Shown one piece after another: positions 36,347-47,620 of a stretch of 64,000 nucleotides of DNA. Made by a program: the position numbers and the translations under genes. The stretch is from Chrysomallon squamiferum. Taxonomy: Eukaryota > Mollusca > Gastropoda > Neomphalida > Peltospiridae. The stretch's first letter is position 1, and each line of letters starts with the position of its first letter. The stretch spans positions 761,871 through 825,870 of the forward strand of contig CM022677.1 in NCBI GenBank assembly GCA_012295275.1, read 5' to 3'. A model generated the notes under the pieces. The model searched no databases. It saw nothing but the letters and a program-made list of their open reading frames with translations, and was not told where the DNA came from.

Positions 36347-36745
36347 AAACATACAACAACGCGACGCTAACAACAACAAAAAGATACAACAATGCGACGC
36401 TAACAACAACAAAAACATACAACAACGCGACGCTAACAACAACAAAAACATACAACAACGCAACGCTAACAACAACAAAAAGATACAACAACGCGACGCT
36501 AACAACTCCAAAAAGATACAACAACGCGACGCTAACAACAACAAAAACATACAACAACGCAACGCTAACAACAACAAAAAGATACAACAACGCAACGCTA
36601 ACAACTCCAAAAACATACAACAACGCAACGCTAACAACAACAAAAACATACAACAACGCGACGCTAACAACAACAAAAACATACAACAACGCGACTCTAA
36701 CAACAACAAAAACATACAACAACGCGACGCTAACAACAACAAAAA
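36347..36745. repeat. 33-bp minisatellite, 12 units, copy 2
   Basis: Same unit as 24840-25450, with more CGCAACG and AAAAAGATAC variants. Seven fewer units. Confidence 0.95.
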
Positions 36746-37074
36746 TGTGCCCGACAGGATGACACTACGAGTTCTTTTTTTTTCTCCTTCTTTCCTCTCT
36801 CTCTCGTTATATAATAGTAAAAACTAAGTAAATAAATAAATATAAATAAATAAAACCCCTCAAACAATGCCCAATGCATATATATATGTATCTATATATG
36901 TGTATATGTATATATGTGTATGTATGTATATAAGTATATATATATCTATATATGTGTATATGTATGTATGTGTATGGGTGTGTATATATGTATATCTACT
37001 GCACCGTTTTGGATCTTATTAACTAAAAGCCACTCAAAGGTTTATTCCAAATTGCCCACTTCAAATGCACCTTC

Positions 37075-37226
37075 ACCGTCCCCGTCCCCTTCAACTTTCC
37101 CCTTCCCCTTCCCCTTCCCCTCTCCTGTCCCCTTCCCCTTCCCCGTCCCCGTCCCCTTCCACTTCCCCTTCCCCTTCCCCTCTCCTTCCCCTTTCTCTTC
37201 CCCTTCCCCTCCCCCTTCCCCTCTCC
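37075..37226. repeat. (CCCCTT)n-rich pyrimidine tract, expanded only in copy 2
   Basis: About 150 bases of imperfect CCCCTT/CCCCGT. Copy 1 has only a short version at about 25775-25800. Polypurine on the minus strand. Confidence 0.9.
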
Positions 37227-37650
37227 TGTCCAGGAACCCATCCCTGGCGATCCCAGAGATCGGATCCATGATAGGCGTGCCTGAACCTTGAATTGGACGT
37301 GATACATAAAAAGAGTTTTCCATCCATCCATCTTTGATTAGTGCCCTTCTTGAGAGTCTTTGTCTGCACAAGACAAAGGAAAACGAAGACAATGGTAATT
37401 ATGGTTTAATGAATTATATATGTAACATACATCTTGAATGATTGAAGATGGCTAAATCTATTACTGTTGAATTTGTCAGTGTTATTCTTTTTTAAAATAG
37501 CACAGACGAATAATACTGACAGCAAGAAAACATTATCCTATAAAAATACAGTTATTGATACACCAATGTCTGTTTTCGGTTAATGCAAAGTCTCACAAAA
37601 GACTGAGGACCCACAATATGCCGTTTTCGAAACACAGTACATAAAAATTA

Positions 37651-38590
37651 TAAAATAAGCTACACAATACTACAACACCTACCAGACGAAACACTACTCG
37701 TCATACTCGATCTTTACAACGCAATATGGACCACCGGCAAGATTCCAACAAACTGGAAACACGCCGAGTGTTTCTGGTTGCCCAAACCACACAAAGATCA
37801 CTCACTACCCAACAGCTACAGGCCGATCACGCTGACGTCACACATGTGCAAAACATTGGAAACAATGATCAACACACGCCTGAACCAGCAATTAAACGAC
37901 AACAATCTAATCTTCAAATTTCAAAGCGGCTTCAGGAAGAAACACAGTACAAACGACCAGGTCACCTGCCTGCAAACATCAATTAATCAATCTTTTCGAA
38001 AATCAAAAAAAGTCATAGCAGTTTTTTTAGACATTGAAAAAGCATTTGACATGGTATGGAGGGAAGGACTGCTCGTTATATTAATCAACAACAACATCAA
38101 AGGCAACATGTTCGACTTTATCAAAGACTTTATTAACAACAGAACCATAGCAGTCAAAGTAAACGGTCACACCTCAGAGAAAACGACAATCGAAAACGGC
38201 ATCCCCAAAGGATCCGTGATCTCGCCAACACTCTTCAACATCTACATCAACGACATCGTCACAGCACTCGACAAACAAGACAACGCCAGAAATCCACCGA
38301 AGGAACCAATAAATTCAGCACTCTTTGCAGACGACTGCACCTTTTCGCGGGCAGGCAGATCCACCGCAGCAATACAGAAACAAATACAAAAAGACTTAAA
38401 CAACATAAAGGACTGGATGTTGAAATGGGGCAAAAAAGATTTCTCTTTCCAAAACGACATGCCTCCTTTTCAACAAGAAATCAGACAACAACAAGATCAC
38501 ACTCAGCATCGACAACAACGTCATAACAGAAACAAAGACATTCAAAATTCGACAGCCAACTCAACTTCCGATGCCATATACACAACATAA
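37651..38590 (+). pseudogene. B2 reverse transcriptase, frameshifted at the thumb
   Basis: Contains NSYRPITLTSHMCKTLETM, FQSGFRKKHST, VFLDIEKAFDMVW, NGIPKGSVISPTLFN and the catalytic LFADDCTF. The frame shifts near 38432, where B1 reads NKISLSKT. 5'-truncated. Confidence 0.88.
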
Positions 38591-38670
38591 TTGCATCCTG
38601 CAAAAAAACAATCAATCTTCTAAAGTTAATTTCCGGAACCAGTTGGGGAGCAAACGAGTCAACGCTGATT

Positions 38671-39408
38671 TTGATACACAACGCGTGTATTCTCTCCAAG
38701 CTCGACTACGGAGCCACGGCTTACTCGAATGCTCCCAAACTCTATTTAAAAAAACTAGACACAATTCAATCAAGTGCCCTCAGGGTGATCGGCCACCTGC
38801 CAAACACAACACCATCGGACAGCCTCCTGTCGGAATACAGCATCCAATCATTAAAATACCGAAGAAAACTGCAGCTACTAAAATACAACCTGAAAATACA
38901 CACACTCAACACAGACCACCCTTTCAGGGATCTGGTCCCCGACCAACAAAGGATAGGACAACTCTTTAAATCGCATAGTCTACTGCTATCGAATTTCCCG
39001 ACAACAGCTAGCGAAATCGAAACGGAAACAGGAATAGAGGAAATGCCACTGCCGGCATACCACAAAGAAACAAAACCAACAATAAACACACCTTTCCTGA
39101 TCAAAAGACAAACTGACAAAACAGAGATCCCACCGTTCAAAAAAGCAATTTTTTGGGCAACAGCAAACGACCACTACAAACAACACACGCACATCTACAC
39201 TGACGGATCCAAAAACCCAGACAACGGGAGAGTAGGATTCGCCTTCATAGCCCAAGATCACACAAACAAACCCACATGCATACAATTCAGCAGTATCAGA
39301 AATCACCTTTCGGTGTATACGGCCGAATTGGTAGCCATCATCAGAGCCATGCTGTGGGTAAAACACAACAACAACAAACACACAGTCATATTCTCGGACA
39401 GTCAGTGA
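38671..39408 (+). CDS. B2 RT C-terminal region and truncated RNase H
   Basis: 245 open codons: RT connection region (KLDYGATAYSNAPKLYLKKL), then RNase H with Asp in YTDGSKNPDNGRVG, Glu in VYTAELVAII and Asp in VIFSDS. The next codon is followed by TGA. The remaining part of the domain (final Asp and His, present in family A) is absent, exactly as in B1 and B3. Confidence 0.85.
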   Translation: MIHNACILSKLDYGATAYSNAPKLYLKKLDTIQSSALRVIGHLPNTTPSDSLLSEYSIQSLKYRRKLQLLKYNLKIHTLNTDHPFRDLVPDQQRIGQLFKSHSLLLSNFPTTASEIETETGIEEMPLPAYHKETKPTINTPFLIKRQTDKTEIPPFKKAIFWATANDHYKQHTHIYTDGSKNPDNGRVGFAFIAQDHTNKPTCIQFSSIRNHLSVYTAELVAIIRAMLWVKHNNNKHTVIFSDSQ

Positions 39409-39769
39409 TCTGATCTCAATACAGTCCGGATATAATAAGGTAATAACAACAACAACAACAAAATCGAAATGAAAATACATTCACCATCGCGTCGTCGTGA
39501 TCTCGCAATTCAATTTTACGTTGGAAGATATCTTTTTCAAACCGCACGCTCGCACGCACACACACAGACACACACACACAGACACAGACAAACACAGACA
39601 CACACACAGACACAGACACACAGAAATAACATACGTACACATACAATCAGACATACACAATACGGTCACTCCAAAAAAAAAAAAAAAAAAAAATAAAAAA
39701 AAAAAAAAAAATATAAAAAATATAAATAAAGAAATAAGGAAATAAATATTAAGAAAAAAATAATTTAAA

Positions 39770-39809
<40 letters not shown>

Positions 39810-40492
39810 CGAGAGAAAAGGAAAAAAGACATCGGGTTTCATCCGTCCACTGTCACCGCCTTCATTTCCTTACTCGGCTTATCTCCCTCTAATAATTCTC
39901 GTTTCGTGTAGTCGTCGAAATTACCAGAGAAAAATAATCTCTAAATTCGATACAAAGTTGCCGCCACGTTTATGTGCTTGATTCCAAAAATCATTCTATA
40001 TGGATTTAGTTTGAACTTGGTACTACCAAAAAAACTGTTGTGTTTTTTTGTTGTTTTTTTCATTTGTTTAATAAATGAGTTAGTTTTGCTGCAGTGAAAA
40101 ATACGCATGCAAGACTGAGTCCACGGCACCGACGCACACTAGGCACACTGTCGTCTGTGGAGTGGGTTCAATCTTCCATTCGTAAAGATGTTTTCTGACT
40201 AACTGCTGCAACAACAACAACAACGTGTCTGATCATTTCATAAATTAAATCGTAATCGTCGTTATTTTCAATTAAGACAGAATTTAATCATTTTTAATGT
40301 TCGAAGAGAACCTGGTCAACAGTAAATTGGTAGATTATTCGTGAATAAATGAGGCAACTGCCGAATTGTCCGGTAGTGGCTGAAAATTAAAAATTTAAAA
40401 GAAAGAAAGAAAAAAAAAAAAGACGAACCGACGTCTATTTATCTTCGTTCTTCTTATTGCGTGCGCTGAATAACGACAACGATAACGGTGGC

Positions 40493-40560
<68 letters not shown>

Positions 40561-40848
40561 TGATGATGATAATAATAATAAATGAAAAAAATAATAAATA
40601 AAATAAAATATATTAAACTTAAAATAAAAACATGACAAAATAAGATAAAAACATGAGGAAAATAAAAATAAAAAAATAAAAAAAATAAGAAAAGAAAAGA
40701 AAAGAAAAAGAAAGAAATAAAAAAAATAAAAATAAAGCGCTGGCTGTATTCGATCTTCTTGTTCTTCTTCTACTCAAAGCAAAAAAGAAAGAAAGAAAGC
40801 GCCAAAGAAAGTGTGTGTGTGTGTGTCTGTGCATCTACGGTATTATAG

Positions 40849-40888
<40 letters not shown>

Positions 40889-40996
40889 GTAGTAGTAGTA
40901 GAAGTAGTAGTGGTAGTAGTAGTAGCGGTAATGATAATAATAGAAAGGTTTCGTATTTATCCTGTGTTCACGAGTCATTTTGCACGAAATTAGCAT
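39409..40996. repeat. Family B downstream tail with microsatellites, B2
   Basis: The stretch CTCGCAATTCAATTTTACGT at about 39504 recurs after B1 and B3 (variant at 55237). It then holds (AC)n at 39556-39625, poly-A, (AT)n at 39776-39806 and a block at 39806-40220 matching 63554-63990. The block 40420-40996 matches 53540-54106 but lacks the 5S gene. Includes (AAT)n at 40493-40557 and 40850-40887. Confidence 0.8.
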
Positions 40997-40999
40997 TCA

Positions 41000-41330
41000 A
41001 TTGTTATGATTGCCTCGTGAAAAGTGGTCTTTTGGTCATTTCTGTGTTCGATCGCCATCTTGACACTATTACGGAATTTTCACCATGCTACAATCACTAA
41101 AACCGGTTACGTGACACAAACGAAAGGTAAGTGGACATAATAATTCATTTTCTATATTATTGTCTTTAAAATTTTATCAAAATGCTTGGACGCATTTAAT
41201 TGTTATGATTGCCTCGTGAAAAATGGTACATGTGTGTTTTCGGTGTTCGATCGCCATCTTGAAACTTTAAAAGCACGTGCTTAGCGAAATCGCCGTTAAT
41301 TTACGTTTTCTACAGACCGAAATTGCGTTG
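41000..41330. repeat. Degenerate 199-bp repeat, about 1.7 units
   Basis: TTGTTATGATTGCCTCGTGA at 41001 recurs at 41200. CGATCGCCATCTTGA and AACCGGTTACGTGACAC mark each unit. Related units lie at 43846-44320. Confidence 0.75.
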
Positions 41331-42739
41331 ATTTTATTTACAATCGCCGTAAATTGTTTCCTACCTAGTCAAGTTGCCGTATATTTTATGTGCAACTACA
41401 GATAACTGGTGCTATTTGAAATGATTATATTTCTATAATCTATGTTGATTATAGTTTTAATAGCTTGTAGGATGCATGTTTTATTAAATGTTGTAACTTT
41501 TACTAAATATAATATGAATTCGTTCTGAAATAAACCAATTAATATTGTTTTGCCGATTACTAGCGTTTGATGTTTAACTATAATCCTCTGCAATACATAA
41601 ACTCAGAAAGGTGTTGCCGGTCTTAATTAGGAACAATACAATGTGTATGTAATCATGACATTAAAGACACAGGTATGGTAAGTGTTATTTGCAGCAGAGA
41701 AAATAATTTTCTTGGCTTTGTGTTTGTACTTCCTGTGCTTTGACAGCAAACAAAAGATACCTATCAGTGTATCACGTGACCATTGCTGATGTTTTCTCTG
41801 ATGGAGCAAATCAACACTTGAAGCAAAAATAACCTAAGTTTTAAAACTGAACAGTTTATGATTTATCAGTTTATGATTTATCAGTTTATGACTTTATGAT
41901 TTATCAGTTTATGACTTTATGATTTATCAGTTTATGGTTTTACGATAAAATATTTTTTAAAAAAGGTTATACGTTTCTTATTTAATATTCTATGAATACC
42001 TCTGGTACTTAGATTCACAGAAAACATTCATTGTACTGTTCTGTAGTACAGTTTGTTATGTTTATGATTTTTAATTCGCCATTTATCGCAAGAATTTTTA
42101 AAGCAAAACACGAAGTTAGTTTATTTCTGATCGTATTCATATTGTAATGTATAGACTTTAGAAATCCGAACACAGGAGAAAACTATGCATCCCAAAAGTT
42201 ATTAAAAATATGAACATAGCTTCTATCATTTTAAATAGCAGCAGATCTTTTATATGTTTGTTACTTTTTTTAAAATTTATTTTAAGGCAAGCAATATACA
42301 TTTGTGGACATAACTTTTGTTATAAATTCATACGCCACTGGTATTGATAGCGACGACATTGACGTTGTTAGAAATATCGAACTTTGACCTTCCTGGGTCC
42401 TAAAAATAGCCTTGCTAAAAATAGTTGGTGAAAACTTATCACCCAACTCCTTGTAATGCCAAAATTAATTGAGAGTTTCTGTCAATATTATAAAGAGGAT
42501 GGACTGTAATTAAGATTTAAAAAGAACAAATCACAACATAATGAACGTTTGTAATATTATGTAAAATGTTTCAATTTGACGAAACTTGTACATTGAGTTT
42601 CACAAATGTCTAACTTTGAACTGTTGCCATTATCTTTGAATTCAGCTTACGTTAACACGTCACACAGCAAACTGCCTAAATAACAAGTTGGTATTTGCTT
42701 CATTAATTAAACTTTTACCTGTCTGCGTATCAATTTCAG
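41331..42739. other. AT-rich sequence upstream of the dioxygenase-like exon
   Basis: Probably intron. It holds a short tandem array (TTTATGATTTATCAG, 41855-41945). No other coding signal recognised. Confidence 0.45.
41855..41945. repeat. 13/22-bp tandem repeat
   Basis: GTTTATGATTTATCA units, some with a GACTTTAT insertion, about five copies. Confidence 0.85.
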
Positions 42740-42852
42740 GTGGTGATTTATACAGGTATTTGGAAGACGCGCCAGAGCGTGTTGTTGTCATCATCAGCGC
42801 TGACCTCGCACACACGCATCTCAGCACTGACCCATACGGCTACTCGAACGAC
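42740..42852 (+). CDS. Orphan exon, LigB/MEMO-type extradiol dioxygenase-like
   Basis: Acceptor CAATTTCAG at 42731-42739, then a GC-richer open frame (entry phase 1) reading GDLYRYLEDAPERVVVIIS, then ADLAHTHLSTDPYGYSND. VVxIxSxDLAHTH is the kind of motif that carries an active-site His in LigB-like class III extradiol dioxygenases and the related MEMO fold. The exon stops at 42852, where repeat R sequence begins and supplies a TAA, so its 3' end is cut off. No other exons of the gene are in view. A MEMO1 orthologue is less likely than a LigB-like enzyme, but I cannot decide without a search. Confidence 0.5.
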
Positions 42853-42856
42853 TAAT

Positions 42857-43808
42857 AATATTGAAGCAAGAAAACATTATCCTATAAAAATATAGTTATT
42901 GATATATGTTTTCGATTAATGGAAAGGCTCACAAAAGGCTGAGGACCCAGAGTATGCCGTTTTCGAAACGTACAGTACATAAAAATTATATATTTATTTG
43001 CAATCCTATTGATAATATATTATACAGAAATGTTTCCATTTAGGTATTTCACTGTTTGTCTGTATGTCTGTAAAAATTACATACGATTTGTAAACATTAG
43101 TTTATTGGTTACGTAAAATGCCTTCGTCGCAGATTTGAGCTTCCTTTTTTTTTTTTATTGAAGATAGAAAGTAGATGGTTACTAATAATAAACATTATTT
43201 ATGTGCTGGCATGTCTGTGTAGAATGTCATCAAATCCTGCGTAGTTTAGAAAAAGAAAGAAAACAGTTGTCAAAATTAAACGAAACAGTATCTGGGTGTT
43301 TTTTCCCACTCTGTTTGCAGTCTTATTAGTAACTGTATATACTAACAGTTAGTTATTTACTACCAAATTTCTGTCATCATGTTGATATAGTGTCACGGAA
43401 TTCAGATTGCGTAACTTTAATTGTTACTTCAAATCACATCCGCTCTTTTATTTTAAGCTATGGAATTGAAATTGCTTAACTTTAATCATTACTATAATAA
43501 CATCGATTTTTTATTGTTTCCGCAAATTTTTCAACTCCATGGCATAGTTATTAAAAAAGGCTGGCTTTTAGTAATTAAGGAGAGAAGTAAGCGAAGGAAA
43601 CGGTGAAGACGAGAATTCAGTCAGGCGATGAAACCAATGTTTTCGAATGACATTTTCTTTACTGACTTATTATGGTAAAATTGTCTATTCTTATTTTGAT
43701 GGGATGTAAATATGTTAACCAATGTCAATAACATTTATTGTACCCAAAAAGTTAAGGTTTTAATCTGTCCTCCGTGCAGATTCTTATTTTGTCTCGGTTC
43801 CTTTATAA
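42857..43808. repeat. Repeat R, copy R3
   Basis: Matches 26100-27175. Its first part (to about 42992) also matches 37507-37645, so the block between is flanked by about 135-140-base direct repeats. Confidence 0.82.
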
Positions 43809-43845
43809 ATTATAAAATTTTATCAAAATGTATGGACGCCTTCAA

Positions 43846-44320
43846 TTATTATGATTGCCTCGTGAAATATGGTCTATGTGTATTTTCGGTTTTCGATCGC
43901 CATCTTGAAACTTTTACGGAATTTTCAACATTTTTTTTTTTTAAAACCGGTTATGTGACACGAATGAAAAGAAACTGGACATAATAATTAGTTTTATTAT
44001 CTTATTGTCTTTCAAATTTTATCAAGCACTTCGAGGCTCTTAATTGTAATTTTACCTCGTTTCTTATGGTTTTTTCAGGCGTTATATCGCCAGTTTCTTT
44101 TTTTTTCTTCAAAATTACAATTTTCAACATGCTACATCATGTAAAACCGGTTACACGAGACGAATGAAAAGTAGCTGGACATAATAGTTTTTTGGATCTA
44201 ATTGTCTTTGAAATTTTGTCAAGCAGCTGCAAGCATGCTAACTAATCTTTACCTCGTCAAGCATGGTTATTTCGACGTTAGATCGCCGAAGTGAAAGTGT
44301 CATGGACACTGACCAAACTT
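43846..44320. repeat. Degenerate 196-200-bp repeat, about 2.5 units
   Basis: Units start near 43846, 44042 and 44242. Shared words are GATCGCC, AAAACCGGTTA and CTGGACATAATA. Same family as 41000-41330. Confidence 0.7.
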
Positions 44321-44759
44321 CCTGTGTAAGGACTTACGTTTAAGAATGGATTATGCTGACTTATTCTTCTTAAATTATCTTACATAAGAATGATGGACAA
44401 ATATGTTCCCTAACAATATATTGGTATTTTCATCCATAATTGTCTCAAATCTCAAATGTTTTAGGATTTTAAAATCATAAAATTGACCACACAATTATAA
44501 TTTCTAAACACCAAATCAAATAAGCAAATGCTGTTGTATTCTGTGTGGATTTAATTTGTGCTGGTCATTCAAATTTTGCATTTCTTTTCATTTTTTTTTT
44601 TTTTTTTTCAGTGTTTGGTTTTCACACACAGGGATGTTTCATTTAGGTAATATTGTCTTTCATAATTTCAACTTTTAAAACTTATTTGAAACTTGTCTTC
44701 TCAAAAACTTTCTTGTTTTTTTCAGTGAATAACCAAAAGATGCCTTTGAGTAACAAATA
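44321..44759. other. AT-rich spacer
   Basis: Poly-T at 44590-44609; no gene recognised. Confidence 0.5.
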
Positions 44760-45276
44760 GACAGTGCCCAATTAGATGTAACCAACCGAGCTTAGGTAGA
44801 CAGCATCTGCAAGAACAGTATTCCACAGTTCCTGCAAAAAGATGAAAAGGACATGTTTAAATTTACACTAAATTCTTAAAACAAACAATCAGACGGAAAG
44901 AGGAACAGATAGCAAAATTTCAAGAGCAAAGTACCGTTTCAAAGGTTATCATGCATGAGGCAAAATCTACTCTGTCAAACTTTAAAAAAACCCACGAACA
45001 AATGAAGATGTACCATAGCAAAAAAAGAATAAAACTGAATCAGAAACTCTGCTGCTCTCTGCCAAAAACGAAATTTCTGAACTTAAAATAAAACTTGAAA
45101 TAAAACAAAAGGAGATAATTGATCTCCAGAGAGATAAAATCCTGCTTGAAGAAAAGCTTCAGGAGTCAGTTAGTAAACTAAAATTGACAAAATATAATGG
45201 AAAGGTCTATTCTGCAGACCTAAGAATGATGGTGTTTGATGCCATTGTTAATCAGGTGCCAACCAGCAATATCCCT
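44760..45276 (+). pseudogene. Second copy of the opening transposase-like gene, cut by gap
   Basis: 44961-45276 matches 1-316 with few differences, including the coiled-coil region and KVYSADLRMMVFDAIVNQVP. The sequence upstream (44760-44960) probably shows the 5' part missing from the first copy. It ends at the scaffold gap and resumes as unrelated family A sequence, so the join across the gap is doubtful. Confidence 0.6.
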
Positions 45277-45476
45277 NNNNNNNNNNNNNNNNNNNNNNNN
45301 NNNNNNNNNNNNNNNNNNNNNNNNNNNNNNNNNNNNNNNNNNNNNNNNNNNNNNNNNNNNNNNNNNNNNNNNNNNNNNNNNNNNNNNNNNNNNNNNNNNN
45401 NNNNNNNNNNNNNNNNNNNNNNNNNNNNNNNNNNNNNNNNNNNNNNNNNNNNNNNNNNNNNNNNNNNNNNNNNNNN
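45277..45476. other. Assembly gap, exactly 200 N
   Basis: Separates transposase-like sequence from retrotransposon A3. Any ORF read through it is an artefact. Confidence 0.98.
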
Positions 45477-45478
45477 CA

Positions 45479-46545
45479 ACACACAAACACGGAAGAATCA
45501 ACTCTTCAAAAACTTTAACATTCCAGGATTCTTTGGCTTCTTTCACAACACTAACTGCACCACGAGAGGAGGAGTAGCAACTTATGTCAGAAATGAACTA
45601 TCCTACTCACGTATCCCACTAACCAATCACCACCTCAACATAGAGACACTTGGGATAACAATCCATGGCCAGGCTGAAGACATTAACGTTTTCAACTACT
45701 ACACTCACCCAGGCAAAAATCACTACAACATAACACTAGAACACTACACTAAAAGCATTCCCTCTAAATACATCGACAACTTCATTATACTCGGGGACTT
45801 CAACAGCAGAAACCACCTATGGGGATCCTCTAGTACATGCAAACAGGAAACCATCATCGAAAAATGTACGGATCTTAACAAACAGATATGTCTGAACGAT
45901 GGCAGGTCAACCTTCCTATCAGACGTATACAACAACTGGTCATGTCTTGATATCTCAACAGTGTCTGAAAAAATAGCCTCTAAATGTGAATGGACAGTCC
46001 TTAACAATCTCAATAGCGATCACCTACCAATACTAATCTCATACAACACTGAAAATAACTGGAAAGAGGTACCAATAAACAAACACAAATGGAACTTCGC
46101 GAAAGCCAACTGGACTGAATTTAAAAAGCAATGTCTGGAAACAGATCCCAAACTCATTCGAAGCAATAATATTGACACTTTTAACCAAAATTTAACTGAC
46201 AGAATAATTAGCATTGCCAATAAAACTATTCCAAATTCTAATTGTAAATACAAAAATAATTCAGTCGCTTGGTGGAGTGAAGAACTAAAACTCCTTACAA
46301 AGGCACGCAACAAACATCGCAAAACATACCAAAAACATAACTCAGCAACCAACCTCGCAAACCTCAAAATTAGTAAAAACAAAGTCTCACAAGCCGTGCT
46401 AAATGCAAAAAAAGATTCGTGGAAAACCTTCTGCACCTCTACCAACAAAAACACGTCTAGTAAGGAAATTAAACGCATACAAGGGAAACCCCACCTGACT
46501 CAAAAACCTCAGAAACGAAATACAATATTCCCTTCCAAGAAATGA
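45479..46545 (+). CDS. A3 endonuclease and linker
   Basis: Open from the gap edge. FFGFFHNTNCTTRGGVATYV, ILGDFNSRNHLWGSSS and LNSDHLPILISY carry the APE-type endonuclease core. The segment where A1 and A2 shift reads through here (ETIIEKCTDLNK), confirming their lesion. The linker contains AWWSEELKLLTKARNKHRKT. The frame is lost after EIKRIQGKP, where about 150-230 bases present in A2 are deleted. Confidence 0.85.
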
Positions 46546-47330
46546 CAGCGGCTTTCTCCGACCGCAAAGGAACAGCCCCCGGGCCAGACAAATTCTCCTA
46601 CCTTTTCTTTCAAAACATGCCCACAGACATCCTAAATCTATTTCTGAAACTCTATAACACTATTTGGAAGGAAGGATACCTTCCCCTCAGATGGAAGCAT
46701 GCTGAAGTCTTCAGCCTTCCAAAACAGGGTAAGGACCTTTCCAACCCCTCCAGCTATTGTCCTATCTCACTAACGTCCTGTGTCTGCAAAACCATGGAGG
46801 TCAACACACGCTTAACACACCTTTTGGTAAAAAACAAACTAATTTCGACCTTTCAAAGTGGCTACAGAAAGAACCACTCCACAAGCGACCACATAACCAG
46901 ATTACAATCTGAAATCTCCGAATCTTTGTTTACTGGACAAAAAGTGGTAGGAGTGTTTGTTGACATAGATAAAGCCTATGATATGGTCTGGAGACATGGT
47001 CTTCTAATCAAAGTCTACAACATGGGCATAAGAGGCCCTATGTTCGGCTTTATAGAAGCGTTCTTGAAAAACAGATCCTTTACTGTCAGTGTAGACGAAA
47101 ACTTCTCAGACAGCTTGGATTTGGAGAATGGGATCCCCCAGGGTTCAGTTATCGCCTCTACTCTTTTTAGCATTTTTAACAATGACCTAGCACATACTCT
47201 AGCCACTAACTCGAAAACTGCAACTAAGCTTACTATAGGACTATTTGCGGATGACACAGCTTTTTGGCGTGCTGGAAACTGTTTTAAACAAATCAAAACA
47301 GATATGCAAAAAGACTTAAATAACTTACAT
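46542..47330 (+). CDS. A3 reverse transcriptase core
   Basis: Reads TAAFSDRKGTAPGPDKFSYL, FQSGYRKNHSTSDHITRLQS, VFVDIDKAYDMVW, NGIPQGSVIASTLFS and LFADDTAFW with no stop. The ATGA overlap with the frame upstream is a by-product of the deletion, not a translational coupling site. After KDLNN the frame runs into repeat R for about 50 codons. Confidence 0.88.
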
Positions 47331-47620
47331 TTTCTTGTATTCATTTTGTTACATATTTATTTATTTATTTATTTGGCACACATTAAGATGGGGAGAAGTG
47401 GTCCCACTTCATTTGATACCAGATCTGGAAAACACAAAAGTTGTAATTCTCTCGCAGCCCAGCAGACGATATACAGATGATGTTGTCATGATATCAGAAC
47501 TTCTCCATTTAGGTATTTCACTGTATGTCTGTATAGCTGTAAAAATTACATACGATTTGTAAACATTAGTTTATTGGTTATGTAAAATGCCCTCGTCGCA
47601 GATTTGAGGTTCCTGCTTTT
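47331..47620. repeat. Repeat R fragment, R4, fused to A3
   Basis: Matches about 26355-26545 and 43034-43150 (CATACGATTTGTAAACATTA). Confidence 0.78.

Larger units (their letters stand above)
27996..37650. repeat. Tandem segmental duplication, copy 2
   Basis: Collinear with 16463-26230. It ends abruptly at 37650, where family B sequence (B2) begins. Compared with copy 1 it has 12 instead of 19 minisatellite units and an expanded CCCCTT tract. Confidence 0.92.
37651..39462 (+). mobile_element. Non-LTR retrotransposon family B, copy B2, 5'-truncated
   Basis: Starts abruptly with sequence equivalent to 51263 of B1 (ISYTILQHLPDE in the RT domain) and runs to the shared end after the RNase H Asp, then an (AAC)n run. 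The left flank is duplicated-segment sequence. Confidence 0.85.
45477..47330 (+). mobile_element. Non-LTR retrotransposon family A, copy A3, best preserved
   Basis: Endonuclease and RT frames are nearly intact. The 5' end lies in the gap. At 47330 the element stops after KDLNN and passes straight into repeat R, so thumb, RNase H and CCHC tail are missing. Confidence 0.87.

Noticed and set aside
37023-37392. Gly/Arg/Lys-rich ORFs on the minus strand
   Set aside because: Produced by the CCCCTT tract; not conserved in the duplicate.
45184-46545. 453-codon ORF spanning the N gap
   Set aside because: It fuses transposase-like sequence to a retrotransposon endonuclease through placeholder N.
46542-46545. 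ATGA stop-start overlap between two retrotransposon frames
   Set aside because: Comparison with A2 shows it results from a deletion, not translational coupling.
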